NCBI GenBank assembly: GCA_964507405.1
Contig: CAZDPJ010000001.1
Location: 1-64,000 of the forward strand
Direction: 5' to 3'
Length of the DNA stretch: 64,000 nucleotides
From: UMGS75 sp964507405
GTDB taxonomy: Bacteria > Bacillota_I > Bacilli_A > ML615J-28 > CAG-313
Shown here: piece by piece, positions 17,111 through 26,881 of the stretch
How positions within the stretch are numbered: the stretch's first letter is position 1
Layout of the letters: each line of letters opens with the position of its first letter
Position numbers and translations under genes: made by a program
The notes under the pieces: model-generated
What the model was told of the DNA's origin: nothing
The model's input: the letters and a program-made list of their open reading frames with translations, nothing else
Databases searched by the model: none

Positions 17111-17170
17111 AATGATACAAAGTATCATTGTTTAAGACATAATAAAAGGCTAGAATGAAATTCTAACCTT
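17111..17170 (-). terminator. Terminator hairpins after the opp locus
   Basis: The first hairpin, GGTTAGAAT/ATTCTAGCC (17148-17170), resembles the one at 15953-15974. The second, a perfect 8-bp stem AATGATAC/GTATCATT (17111-17129), follows it. The weak T-runs suggest modest termination. Confidence 0.55.
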
Positions 17171-17181
17171 TAATATTATTT

Positions 17182-17556
17182 TTAAAAAAGCATTAATATT
17201 ACTGATATAAGTAATCCTATAATTCCAACAAAAATATACATTGCGAATGAATAAGAACCCTTATGTGCAGCAGTTTTTCTTTCATTGTAATCATATAAAT
17301 CCTCATAACCTTTACGATTACCAAATATTTTTGCAATTCCATATCCAAAGGTATTGAACGCACCAAGTTTTGTTACTAGTACTAATCCCCCAACAAAGAT
17401 ATCAACAAAGCCAGCGATAGTAAAAGCATCAATATAATTAACAAAATAATTAAATCCATTAATTATTAAATATAACAGTGAAAGAATTACGAAAATAGAA
17501 ATTGATACAATATAAGTGATGGGTTTATGACAAAATAATTTTTTTAAAATATTCAT
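17182..17556 (-). CDS. DUF3899-like membrane protein
   Basis: 124 residues with three hydrophobic segments: ITYIVSISIFVILSLLYLII, AFTIAGFVDIFVGGLVLV and FAMYIFVGIIGLLISVILML. A conserved-looking central part (KLGAFNTFGYGIAKIFGNRK) fits DUF3899, small membrane proteins often found at the end of opp operons. It starts 3 bases after oppF and is co-transcribed. Function unknown; perhaps an accessory subunit of the permease. Confidence 0.6.
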   Translation of the reverse strand: MNILKKLFCHKPITYIVSISIFVILSLLYLIINGFNYFVNYIDAFTIAGFVDIFVGGLVLVTKLGAFNTFGYGIAKIFGNRKGYEDLYDYNERKTAAHKGSYSFAMYIFVGIIGLLISVILMLF

Positions 17557-17558
17557 TA

Positions 17559-19112
17559 CTAATCCTTAATTTGTTTACGATATTCAGCAAGTTCTGCTTC
17601 ATTACAATAAACATAATGTCCAGGTCTAAGTTCTCTTAATTCAGGTTTATCAACGCTATAATCATGAATACTTGGATCATAAATTATACGTTTTCTAACT
17701 TTTTCAGATTTAGGATTAGGTTTAGGAATTGCTGAAAGAAGAGCTTTTGTATATGGATGCATTGGATTTTTGAATAATTCATCATTAGTTGTAATTTCAA
17801 CAATTTTACCAAAATACATAACAATGATACGATCACAGAAGTATTTAACTACTGATAAGTCATGCGCAATAAAGATAATAGATAATCCAAATTCTTGCTT
17901 TAATTCATTAAGTAGGTTAATAATTTGAGCACGAATTGAAACGTCTAAGGCACTAATTGGTTCATCACAAATTAATAATTTTGGATTCATAATTAATGCT
18001 CTTGCAATACCGATTCTTTGACGTTGACCACCAGAGAATTCATGAGGATATCTAGATGCATGTTCAGCAACAAGACCTACTTTTTCAAGCATTTCAACGA
18101 CTTTTTCATGATTCTTAGCACGTTGTGATAACTGTTTATCAGTTTCTTCATCATAGCCTTTAAGTTCATGAAGTTTTTCTTTATATTCAATAGTAAGTTT
18201 TGTTTTTTGTTCATCATAATTTGGATCATCTTCATTAAGATTTTTAAGTGCTTCTTTATATTCATACTTTAAAATCTTAAGTTTAGCTTTTTCATCTTTA
18301 CCACGTTGAATATTTAAACCTTCTTGAATGATATCTTCTACTGTCATTCTTGGGTCTAATGAATCAACAGGATCTTGGAAAATCATTTGAATTTCATTTA
18401 AAAGTTTTGAACTAACATGAGCATTATCATACTTGATTTGTTTAATTTTAGCTTTTTGAGTTTTAACAATTTCACTTGTTTCTTCTCTAATTTTCTTGAT
18501 TTGTTCATCAATTCTAGAATTAATTTCATCAACTTTTGCTGTATATGAGCCATCTGCACTATCAAGTTCACTTATTAAAGATTCTCTTTCTTTATTAAGC
18601 TCTTTAATTTGATTTTTAGCTTTAATTCTTTTCCACTTAATTTCTTTTTCATTCCATCTTTTACCTGCAGAAATTCTAACTCCACGATAATAAATAGAAC
18701 CAGATGTAATATCATATAGTTTAATAATTGAACGACCTGTTGTTGTTTTACCACAACCAGATTCACCAACGATACCTATACATTCACCTTCATATAAATC
18801 AAATGAAATATTAGATACAGCTTTTAAATGAGTGTGTTTTAATGCTGAACCAAATGTAAAGAATTGTTTTAAATGTCTTACTGATAATAAAATATTTTTA
18901 TCTCTTAATTCTGGTATATTTTTAACTTTAGGATTAACATGATAAAATTTATTAAATTCATTAATACTTGCGAAATCAGGATGATTATTACTTTTAACAA
19001 CTGAATCTTCTTTTTCATCTTCATGATCATCGCTTATTTGTTTAATTTGATCATCAAGGATAACATCAATATATTCATCTTCAGCATGATAATTTTGATT
19101 TTTAGTTGCCAT
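17559..19112 (-). CDS. oppF: Oligopeptide ABC transporter ATPase OppF, with long charged insertions
   Basis: 517 residues, versus about 310-330 in typical OppF. An acidic N-terminal extension of about 75 residues precedes the ATPase. Walker A GESGCGKTT is at about 116-124. A Lys/Glu-rich, coiled-coil-like insert (about 150-235) separates it from the Q-loop MIFQDPVDSLDP. A second charged insert lies before the signature FSGGQRQRIGIARAL. Walker B ICDEPISALD, the H-loop IFIAHD and the OppD/F C-terminal region (HPYTKALLSAIP) are all present. It overlaps oppD by 11 bases. The Mollicutes-like inserts are unusual for a Bacilli-type gene set. Confidence 0.92.
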   Translation of the reverse strand: MATKNQNYHAEDEYIDVILDDQIKQISDDHEDEKEDSVVKSNNHPDFASINEFNKFYHVNPKVKNIPELRDKNILLSVRHLKQFFTFGSALKHTHLKAVSNISFDLYEGECIGIVGESGCGKTTTGRSIIKLYDITSGSIYYRGVRISAGKRWNEKEIKWKRIKAKNQIKELNKERESLISELDSADGSYTAKVDEINSRIDEQIKKIREETSEIVKTQKAKIKQIKYDNAHVSSKLLNEIQMIFQDPVDSLDPRMTVEDIIQEGLNIQRGKDEKAKLKILKYEYKEALKNLNEDDPNYDEQKTKLTIEYKEKLHELKGYDEETDKQLSQRAKNHEKVVEMLEKVGLVAEHASRYPHEFSGGQRQRIGIARALIMNPKLLICDEPISALDVSIRAQIINLLNELKQEFGLSIIFIAHDLSVVKYFCDRIIVMYFGKIVEITTNDELFKNPMHPYTKALLSAIPKPNPKSEKVRKRIIYDPSIHDYSVDKPELRELRPGHYVYCNEAELAEYRKQIKD

Positions 19113-20634
19113 TGCTATGATCCTCCTTTAATGCAATTTTAATTCTTTCAGATACAATCTTTGGCATTTCTACTTTTGGAGCTCTAGGATCTAGTAGCCA
19201 TGTTGCCGCATAATGAGTATCAGTTACCTTAAATAGTGGTGGTTCAGCTTTATAGTCAACAGCCATTGCATATTTACTACGAGGAGCGAACGCATCACCA
19301 ACAGGCGGATAAATCATGTTTGGTGGAGTACCAGGAATTGCTTCTAGTTTTTCTTTACTATCAACATCAGGAATACTTGATAGAAGTGCCCAAGTATATG
19401 GATGACGAGGATCATAGAATACTTCTTCAGCAGTACCATATTCTACAATTTTACCAGCATACATAACAGCAACTCTATCTGCCATATTAGCAACAACACC
19501 AAGGTCATGAGTAATAAATATACATGATAAGTTACGGTCTTTCTTTAATTTGTTGATTAATTCAAGAATTTGAGCTTGAATAGTAACGTCAAGTGCAGTT
19601 GTAGGTTCATCACAAATTAAGATATCAGGAGTTGCAGTTAAAGCTATCGCGATAACAATACGTTGTCTCATACCACCAGAGAATTCAAATGGATATTGAC
19701 GGAAACGCTTTTCAGGCATTGGAATACCAACTTCACGCATTATTTCAATTGCTCTACGTTTTGCTTCTGCTTTAGTAATTTTTGTTTTATCAATAAATTC
19801 TTTTTTAATATCTTTTAATTTTTGTTTAGCTTCTGCTTTTAATTTTGCAATTTCTTCACTTGCATAATTAGATTCTAAAGTAACTAATTTTTCTTCAAGT
19901 TCTGCTTTTACTTGAGCAGTTTTATCAACATATTCTTCTTTAATTTTATGTTTATATTCTGCAACTTTTTCTTTCGCATTACTTTTACTTTCTTTTAAGT
20001 TTGCTTTAAATTCTGGAAGTGTTTCTTTTAACTTAGCATTAATTTCTTTAACTTCAACTTTTACTTGATTTTTTCTTTCTTTTAGTTGTTCTTTTAGTGC
20101 CACAACTTCATCAGGAGTAGCAGTTTCTATTTTCTTTAGGCATTCAGCTTCAAAAATTTCATAATTAGAAGTAACTTTTTTAATTTTGATTTTAGCATGA
20201 GCAATTTCATTTTTATAAGCTATTAATTCTTTTGAAATTAATTCATCATACATTTGTTTTAATTTATTTGAATTAATTAAAGTTGCTTCAGTTATTTGTT
20301 TTCCAATTCTAACAATTGGATTTAAACTAGATAGTGGGTCTTGGAAAATCATTCCAATTTTATGCCCACGAATCTTATAAAACTCTTCTTCAGATACTTC
20401 AAGTAAGTTTTCACCTTCATACATAATACTACCACTTTCAATGATAGCATTATTAGCTAAGATTTGCATGATTGCTTTTGATGTAACAGATTTACCAGAA
20501 CCAGACTCACCAACGATACAAAGTGTTTCACCTTCATATAAATCAAAAGAAATATTACGAACAGCTTTAACAAGACCATGGTCAGTTTTAAAGGTTATTT
20601 TTAAATCTTTGACTTCAAGTTTTTTATTAGCCAT
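19102..20634 (-). CDS. oppD: Oligopeptide ABC transporter ATPase OppD, with helical insertion
   Basis: 510 residues; typical OppD is about 340-360. Walker A GESGSGKS is at 42-49 and the Q-loop MIFQDPLSSLNP near 95-106. A continuous charged, heptad-like insert of roughly 170 residues (about 122-290) separates the Q-loop from the signature FSGGMRQRI (about 318). Walker B ICDEPTTALD and the H-loop IFITHD follow, then a C-terminal extension with the oligopeptide-binding region HPYTWALLSSIP. The usual Fe-S cysteines are not seen. The insert lies in the helical subdomain and would project from the dimer. It follows oppC with 2 bases between. Confidence 0.92.
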   Translation of the reverse strand: MANKKLEVKDLKITFKTDHGLVKAVRNISFDLYEGETLCIVGESGSGKSVTSKAIMQILANNAIIESGSIMYEGENLLEVSEEEFYKIRGHKIGMIFQDPLSSLNPIVRIGKQITEATLINSNKLKQMYDELISKELIAYKNEIAHAKIKIKKVTSNYEIFEAECLKKIETATPDEVVALKEQLKERKNQVKVEVKEINAKLKETLPEFKANLKESKSNAKEKVAEYKHKIKEEYVDKTAQVKAELEEKLVTLESNYASEEIAKLKAEAKQKLKDIKKEFIDKTKITKAEAKRRAIEIMREVGIPMPEKRFRQYPFEFSGGMRQRIVIAIALTATPDILICDEPTTALDVTIQAQILELINKLKKDRNLSCIFITHDLGVVANMADRVAVMYAGKIVEYGTAEEVFYDPRHPYTWALLSSIPDVDSKEKLEAIPGTPPNMIYPPVGDAFAPRSKYAMAVDYKAEPPLFKVTDTHYAATWLLDPRAPKVEMPKIVSERIKIALKEDHSNGN

Positions 20635-20636
20635 TC

Positions 20637-22571
20637 TTATTCACTTCCTTTCAATGATGGGTTAAAGGCATCACGTAAGCCATTACCAAATAAGTTGAAT
20701 GATATCATAATTAATGAAATAATGATCGCAGGGAATACAATTAACATTGGATAGTTAGATATATATTGTTGATTCTTTGATAGAATATTACCAAATGAGT
20801 TAGAACCTTGTAAACCTAGATTTAAATAAGAAAGAGTTGTTTCACTAAAGATTGTACTTGGAATCATTAAAACACTTGATGTAATAATTGTACCCATTGC
20901 ATTAGGTAAAATGTGTTTGAAAATTAATCTAAAGTCACCAGCACCTAAAGTACGGCTTGCTAAAATATATTCACGACCTTTAAAACGATAGAACTGAGTT
21001 CTTGTTCTTGCGGCTGTACCCATCCAACCTGTTAAACATAAAGCAAGAGCGAATGTAACGATATTATTACCCATTAATAAAATTGCAAGAGTCATCATAA
21101 CAATCCAAGGAATACCACCTAAGATATCACAGAAACGTTCCATAATTAAGTCTACATTACCACCAAAGTAACCAGAAATAGCACCCCAACATAATCCAAA
21201 GATAAAGCATACAGCACTACTTGCAAAAGCGATAATTAAAGACATACGTAAACCTTTAAAACATAATGTAATTAAGTCGTAACCTGCATCATCAGTACCA
21301 AGTATGAACTTCGGCATATCATCATATCCTAAAGTTTTATACTTTAATATTTCAGCGTTAAGTTCATATGTAGCTAAACTTTCATCACAGTTTTTAACAG
21401 ACGCAATACTATCAATTGGACATTTATCAGATAATTTAACAAATTCATATTCACCAGTTGACATATCAATTTCAAATTCGCACCAACCATTATCCATATA
21501 TTCTTCAATATCAGATTTACCAACAGTTCTAATATCAGCACCAAGTTTATCATTATACCAGTCATATAAGAAATCAATTTTTTTAATGCTTGCATGATAT
21601 AATTCTTTACTACCAGTTGATGCCCAATACTTATCTTTATTTGCTTCATCAGTACTTGTAATACCTACAGTTTCATTCGCATCATTAATAGAAATTCTAT
21701 CAAATGATTGATTTAAAGAATTAGTTGTTGCTTCAAATACTAGGCTTTGAATACCAATATATGCTTGACCCATAGGTTGTTCTTTTACTAATTCATAATC
21801 ATTTTGTTTTAATTCAATTTGAATTCTACCTAAAACATTATTAAGTGAACTTGCTTTTAATGCATCACTTACATTAATTGTGATTTCACCATAATTTCTA
21901 GACCAATCTTGTAATACAGCTTTTTCAACATAGGAAGTTGTTTCACCACTAACTACTTTTTCCATTAAAACAATACGATATTCACCATTTTGATAGTTTT
22001 TAACTTTATCTAATTCACTTAGTTTTAATTTAAGAACTAAATTATCTTCTTGAATAAAAGTTATATTACTATTATGGTAAAAAATAGCAGTTGAATTTGC
22101 ATTAGTTTTATTAAAGTTATTTGCGAAAACAAGAGTACCGCCTTTCGCATACTTACTATATGAATCAATATAATCATCACTCATTTTATAAACTTTTACA
22201 ACTGAATTAGCCTTAAAATCAGCCGGACAATTATTTTCTTCATCAAATACTATATTAGTATATTTTTTAGTACCATCCCAGAAACCATTACCAGTTTTAA
22301 ATAGTTTTGGTGGTAAGAATGTTGTATAAATTTGAGATGACTCAACATTATGAGGTGATACCATTGGAATTACTATTGCAAGTAAGATAATTAATCCTAT
22401 AATTATCGCACCAACAACGGATGATTTATTTTTACAAAATCTTTTAAATGCATCTTTTAAGAATGTTGTTGCTTTGGTTTCTAGTTTTTCATCATAAATT
22501 TTAGTATTTTCATGTACTAGACAAAAATCACTTTCAGTGATTTCAACATTTTGATTTTGAATTTCAGCCAT
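20637..22571 (-). CDS. oppC: Oligopeptide ABC transporter permease OppC, with large extracytoplasmic domain
   Basis: 644 residues, about twice the usual 300. The first helix (SVVGAIIIGLIILLAIVIPM) is near residue 52. Then comes a roughly 350-residue region (about 75-430) of beta-strand-rich, Asn/Ser/Lys-rich sequence without membrane segments, expected outside the membrane. The core permease resumes at GLRMSLIIAFASSAVCFIFG and contains the EAA loop (SRTLGAGDFRLIFKHILPNA) that docks on the ATPases. Such an enlarged first loop could contact OppA. It overlaps oppB by 1 base. Confidence 0.9.
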   Translation of the reverse strand: MAEIQNQNVEITESDFCLVHENTKIYDEKLETKATTFLKDAFKRFCKNKSSVVGAIIIGLIILLAIVIPMVSPHNVESSQIYTTFLPPKLFKTGNGFWDGTKKYTNIVFDEENNCPADFKANSVVKVYKMSDDYIDSYSKYAKGGTLVFANNFNKTNANSTAIFYHNSNITFIQEDNLVLKLKLSELDKVKNYQNGEYRIVLMEKVVSGETTSYVEKAVLQDWSRNYGEITINVSDALKASSLNNVLGRIQIELKQNDYELVKEQPMGQAYIGIQSLVFEATTNSLNQSFDRISINDANETVGITSTDEANKDKYWASTGSKELYHASIKKIDFLYDWYNDKLGADIRTVGKSDIEEYMDNGWCEFEIDMSTGEYEFVKLSDKCPIDSIASVKNCDESLATYELNAEILKYKTLGYDDMPKFILGTDDAGYDLITLCFKGLRMSLIIAFASSAVCFIFGLCWGAISGYFGGNVDLIMERFCDILGGIPWIVMMTLAILLMGNNIVTFALALCLTGWMGTAARTRTQFYRFKGREYILASRTLGAGDFRLIFKHILPNAMGTIITSSVLMIPSTIFSETTLSYLNLGLQGSNSFGNILSKNQQYISNYPMLIVFPAIIISLIMISFNLFGNGLRDAFNPSLKGSE

Positions 22572-23608
22572 TATTTCTTCGCCCCCATTCTAATTCTTGG
22601 ATCAATAAATCCATAAGAAATATCAAGAATTACACCAGCAAGTAAGCCAATTGTTGTAAACAAGGCCATATCAACAAATAATACATTATAGTCTTTATAA
22701 TTTAATGCTTCAATAAATAAACTACCAATACCAGGAATACCATATAGCTTTTCTAGGATCATTGATCCACCCATAATACCAATAAATTCAGATAAAATTG
22801 ATGGAACAATTGGAACCATTGCATTTCTTAATGCATGTCTTAAAATTGCTTGACGTCTTGTTAACCCTTTGGTTCTAGCAAGTAATAAATAATCACTTTC
22901 CATAACTTCACATAGTTCAGCTCTTGTAAATCTTGCGTATCCACATATAGAACCAAACGATAGACAAACCACTGGTATTATATAACCAAGTATTTTATCA
23001 GATGTCGGTGCGGTCGATGCTGGCCATTGAGTAGGTAACCACTTTAAGGTATAACAGAATATTAACATTAAAAGTGTGATTAAAACGAAACTTGGTATTG
23101 AAATAAATACCATTACTGACGTAGAAATAATATGGTCAGTTTTTCTATTTTTATTTAATGCCGCAACAATACCAAGTAAAATTCCAATAGGAACTGAGAA
23201 TAATACTGATAATATATTTAATTTCATTGACGTAGGTAAACGTCCAATAATAATTGGTAAAGCTTGGTTACTAGGTAAAATAAATGTAGATTGTCCCCAG
23301 TTCCATTCTGTTACAATATTTTTTAACCAACTAGTATATTGTTTTAATACAGGAGTTTTATAAAAATAATGTTGTTGATTACTACTATCTTTAAATTCCC
23401 ATAAAAGTTCACCATATGTAGGATCTTTATATTCAAGGTCAGTAACAAAGCCTAATCCTACTTCTGTTTGATAATATGCATATTGAACCTCAGGTTTACC
23501 AGCAGGTTTTGAAAATGGAAGCAACTTTATCAAAATAAATGATAATGAAAGAATAATGAAAGATGTAACTAAAGCTAGTCCCATTCTCTTTAAAACATAT
23601 TTCCACAT
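22571..23608 (-). CDS. oppB: Oligopeptide ABC transporter permease OppB
   Basis: 345 residues. The N-terminal membrane anchor (MGLALVTSFIILSLSFILIKLL), then the BPD_transp_1 core with helices such as SVLFSVPIGILLGIVAAL, and the EAA motif ARTKGLTRRQAILRHALRNAM. The C-terminal IDPRIRMGAKK is typical of OppB/DppB. First of the downstream block oppB-C-D-F-DUF3899, 165 bases after oppA, with an AGGAG ribosome-binding site. Confidence 0.93.
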   Translation of the reverse strand: MWKYVLKRMGLALVTSFIILSLSFILIKLLPFSKPAGKPEVQYAYYQTEVGLGFVTDLEYKDPTYGELLWEFKDSSNQQHYFYKTPVLKQYTSWLKNIVTEWNWGQSTFILPSNQALPIIIGRLPTSMKLNILSVLFSVPIGILLGIVAALNKNRKTDHIISTSVMVFISIPSFVLITLLMLIFCYTLKWLPTQWPASTAPTSDKILGYIIPVVCLSFGSICGYARFTRAELCEVMESDYLLLARTKGLTRRQAILRHALRNAMVPIVPSILSEFIGIMGGSMILEKLYGIPGIGSLFIEALNYKDYNVLFVDMALFTTIGLLAGVILDISYGFIDPRIRMGAKK

Positions 23609-23738
23609 AGTTTTTTCCTCCTTATTAACTATTTTTTATGTTCTTTAAAATTTGGATTTATAAAATAAATTTATATACTTATTATATCATATTTTTACAA
23701 TTAATGCTTTCTTTTTATACTTTTAATTTACATAACAA

Positions 23739-23762
23739 ATGGGGTCATTTTATTGACCCCAT
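23739..23762. terminator. Hairpin between oppA and oppB
   Basis: A 9-bp perfect stem ATGGGGTCA/TGACCCCAT with a 6-base loop lies 11 bases after the oppA stop. There is no proper T-run on the minus strand, so partial termination or processing that leaves more oppA than permease mRNA is likely (inference). A TATAAT-like box near 23676 may start extra transcripts for oppB. Confidence 0.6.
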
Positions 23763-23773
23763 CAATATTTTAA

Positions 23774-26500
23774 TTATTCGCCTTGAACAGGTAAAGTATC
23801 ATAGCAGCTAACAATACCAGAACCATCAATTTCTAGAATTACAGTTGAGAAATAGAAATCAAATCCAAATGGGAATCCAGCTAAAGAACCACTATATTTT
23901 TCATATAATTCTGCACTTACAGTAACAGTGATTGTATCAGTTTCAGCATCATATACAGCAGCAACTGAATCTTCATCATATGCATAACCAGCTTCAGTAT
24001 CAACTGCGAAGTATGAGAATACTTTAACATCAGCTAAATCAACAGATACTTGTTCATAAACTTCTTCTAATAAGTCTTCTCTATTAGTAACAACATTTGC
24101 TTTATAAACTAAAGTTGCACTACCATCTTCATTAACTTGAGATGAAGTAAGTTCAGGAGCATATAAATCAACTACATTACCATTTTCGAAATATCCACCA
24201 GTTTCAGCAGCTTGCCATAATGAATCAAATGACCAAGCACCACCGTCAAATACTAAATCGTTAGAAACTTCACTAGTATCAGGACCCCAGTTTAGAGTGA
24301 ATCCACTTGAGTTGTCTGATTTTAATACTTCGAAGAAGTTAAGTGGGTTAAGTGTGTTACCATTAACACCACCAAAACCGATATCATATTGTCCAACCAT
24401 CATCTTATCATAGTAAACTAAATCCCATTGAGCAGGAACCCATTTAACGATTTCAAGTTTTAATTTGCCTTCACAAACACTTTCATGGTTAAATGCTGTT
24501 TTCCAGAAGTTTTCAAGTGGGTTTTGATATGTTTGAACGTTAGTTTCAGATTGCCATGCCATTTCAAGTGTGATTGTATCGCCTTCTTTATAAGCACCAG
24601 TTGCTAATAATTCAATACAAGCTTTCTTGAAATATTGTCTAGCAAGTTCTAAGCTATATCCATAACCATCAGTACCTTTAATTAAATCAGCGATTGCAGT
24701 TTTATGAGCTTCAGTATTGTTATAAGCAATACCATTTTCAGGGTCAGCCATATAAGCAGCACCGAAGTAACTTACAGATGGAGTAGCACCAACTGTATCA
24801 GCAAGTGTAACACGGTCGATTGCATAACTTAATGCTTTAACAAAGTTTTCATTACTTAATGCAGGTTCGCATTCCCAATAATCACTTTCTTTAGTTTGAG
24901 TAATTGAACCATTTTCACCGAATAATTTAATCCATTCTTCTTGAGTACATGTATTAATATTTAATTTAGTTGTAGTAGCACCAACAGTTTCAGCAGCACG
25001 AGGGTCATTCTTATATTCTTGTAATTTAGTTGAAGGAATACCAACAGCACTTAATTTACCAGCAAGGAATTCATTGAATGCAGCTTCTCTGTTTTCAGTT
25101 GCAGCTTTAAGAATTGCGATATGGATACCAGGAACACCTTGGTATAATTCAGTATTATGATATAATGCATTTTTCTTAAATACGATTTGTTTATCTTGTT
25201 CCCAAGCTTCTAAAACGTAAGGACCAGTTGATAAAGTAGTATCAGCAGGAGTTAAACCTTTATCAGTATCAAATTTACCATATTTGCTAGGTCCGCCGAT
25301 TTCATCAACGAATTCTTGAGGAATAGGAGCATATAAAGAACTAGCTAAATAATACATAGCATAGAATGAAGAACAAGGTTGATTAAATTCAAATGTTAAA
25401 TAAGCTTTTCCGTCTTCAACACTTGTAGAAATTCCAACTTTTTCCCATGCAACATCGCTATAACCATCTTTAGTTGAATTGTAGAATCCAGCCATACCTT
25501 TAATAGCACTTGCACCTTCAAGATTTTCAGCACCACGTTTCCAACCATTTGCTTGAGTGTGTAATAATTTGTATGGAGTTAAGTAGTCTTCAAGAGCAAC
25601 TTCACGTCCATTGTATTTTGCAAATTTGCTTGAGCTTGTAGCATATTTTAATTGTTCGCCAACTTTAACTTCAAATTTATAAATTGTAGCAAGACCAGTT
25701 ACGCTACTCTCATTTTGAGCTTGAGGCATTTCATTTGCTAAAGAAGAATACCAAACATAACCATCTTTAGTTTCATTCATCTTAGTGCCCCAGTAACTGT
25801 CAGATGTATAACCAACTAAATCACCAACAACTTCACCTTTATCATCACCATAGTTCATACTCTTAGGGTCAGATGCTTCATAAGTATGATAGTAACGTTT
25901 CCAAGCAGCATTTGTTTCACCAGGTAAATCAGCAGTTATTTTACCTTCAGAAACAATACCAAATCCATAACCAGGAATATAATTTTCTGTACCTTTTGTA
26001 ACTGAGTAATCATATAAAGCAAAACCAGAATCTTCAAATACTGTAATACCAGTTAAACCAGCATCAACAGCATATTTTTCAAGTAAACCTAAAATTTTAG
26101 TACGATCTGCATAACTAGAAGCAACGAATGATTTAACACCACTGAAGCCAGTAGATACAACTGAAGAACTTTCAACTTTAGCAACATGTTCTTTAATTAG
26201 ATTAGCAGTTAATGTAGCATACTCAGATGCTCTACTAGCCTTAGTTGCACCATTGATAAGGCTTAGTCCATATGTATTTAATTGATTAATAAAATCAACA
26301 TCAACTTGAGCGTATTTGCTTAAATCAACACTTTCATAAGCTTTTTGTAATTTTTCAACTGCTTCGTCTTTAGCCTTTTGTAATTTTTCAGCTTCTTGTT
26401 GTTCATTGCCACCATCTTCATTTGTTTGACAACCAACAACAACTGCAGTTAAAGAAAATAAAAGCATGAAACATAATAATAATTTTCCAAATTTTTTCAT
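23774..26500 (-). CDS. oppA: Oligopeptide-binding lipoprotein OppA (SBP family 5)
   Basis: 908 residues from the ATG at 26500 (GGAGGT 7 bases upstream); an in-frame ATG at 26560 would precede the signal peptide with odd sequence. The lipoprotein signal MKKFGKLLLCFMLLFSLTAV ends in a VVGC lipobox. A Glu/Lys-rich spacer follows. SBP_bac_5 features include LSTGPYVLEAWEQDKQIVFKKN and the EREAAFNEFLAGKL-like ligand-box region. It is longer than classical OppA (about 540), like Mollicutes and Erysipelotrichia homologues. Transcribed from its own strong promoter with an upstream cre site. Confidence 0.9.
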   Translation of the reverse strand: MKKFGKLLLCFMLLFSLTAVVVGCQTNEDGGNEQQEAEKLQKAKDEAVEKLQKAYESVDLSKYAQVDVDFINQLNTYGLSLINGATKASRASEYATLTANLIKEHVAKVESSSVVSTGFSGVKSFVASSYADRTKILGLLEKYAVDAGLTGITVFEDSGFALYDYSVTKGTENYIPGYGFGIVSEGKITADLPGETNAAWKRYYHTYEASDPKSMNYGDDKGEVVGDLVGYTSDSYWGTKMNETKDGYVWYSSLANEMPQAQNESSVTGLATIYKFEVKVGEQLKYATSSSKFAKYNGREVALEDYLTPYKLLHTQANGWKRGAENLEGASAIKGMAGFYNSTKDGYSDVAWEKVGISTSVEDGKAYLTFEFNQPCSSFYAMYYLASSLYAPIPQEFVDEIGGPSKYGKFDTDKGLTPADTTLSTGPYVLEAWEQDKQIVFKKNALYHNTELYQGVPGIHIAILKAATENREAAFNEFLAGKLSAVGIPSTKLQEYKNDPRAAETVGATTTKLNINTCTQEEWIKLFGENGSITQTKESDYWECEPALSNENFVKALSYAIDRVTLADTVGATPSVSYFGAAYMADPENGIAYNNTEAHKTAIADLIKGTDGYGYSLELARQYFKKACIELLATGAYKEGDTITLEMAWQSETNVQTYQNPLENFWKTAFNHESVCEGKLKLEIVKWVPAQWDLVYYDKMMVGQYDIGFGGVNGNTLNPLNFFEVLKSDNSSGFTLNWGPDTSEVSNDLVFDGGAWSFDSLWQAAETGGYFENGNVVDLYAPELTSSQVNEDGSATLVYKANVVTNREDLLEEVYEQVSVDLADVKVFSYFAVDTEAGYAYDEDSVAAVYDAETDTITVTVSAELYEKYSGSLAGFPFGFDFYFSTVILEIDGSGIVSCYDTLPVQGE

Positions 26501-26532
26501 TTTTTTACCTCCGTATTTAATTAGTTTATTGA

Positions 26533-26570
26533 TTAGTTTGGAGACACTTAATCTCCTCAAATAAAACTAA
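26533..26570 (-). promoter_or_regulatory. 5' hairpin in the oppA leader
   Basis: On the minus strand TTAGTTT...GGAGA-TTAAGTG-TCTCC-AAACTAA can pair, starting a few bases after the predicted transcription start. Such 5'-terminal stems are known to stabilise mRNAs in Bacillus; here it is inferred. Confidence 0.5.
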
Positions 26571-26579
26571 TGTACCATC

Positions 26580-26608
26580 ATTATATACTTTTTTTTAACA
26601 CAAGTCAA
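26580..26608 (-). promoter_or_regulatory. oppA promoter
   Basis: Minus strand TTGACT (26603-26608), a 17-bp spacer, TATAAT (26580-26585). Confidence 0.88.
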
Positions 26609-26619
26609 GTATATACTCA

Positions 26620-26634
26620 ATGAAAACGCTTACT
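26620..26634. promoter_or_regulatory. CcpA cre site upstream of oppA
   Basis: ATGAAAACGCTTACT matches the consensus WTGNAANCGNWNNCW at every position. It is centred about 54 bases upstream of the predicted oppA start, just beyond the -35 box. CcpA sites in this upstream position are usually activating rather than repressing. Confidence 0.65.
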
Positions 26635-26838
26635 TTGATGTTTTTTTAAAAATTTATTTTTAATGTTTTTTAATTTTTTCTGAATTTTATTAAGTAAAAC
26701 AACACTTTTTTACCATTTTTAATTATTTTTTAGTGTTTCTATTTTTTACCATTTTTTCAAAATTTAGCTAAAATCCAATATATTTAATATAATTTCGATA
26801 GTTTCATCTAAACAAATTTGCTAAACGAATATTTCAAA

Positions 26839-26877
26839 AAAAGGTTTGACTATTAACAAAATAATCAAGCCTTTATT
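26839..26877 (-). terminator. Terminator of the DUF11 gene
   Basis: Minus strand: AAAGGCTTGA pairs with TCAAACCTTT across a 13-base loop, followed by a T7 run. The rest of the gap up to oppA (26641-26838) is AT-rich and shows no gene. Confidence 0.75.
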
Positions 26878-26881
26878 TCAT

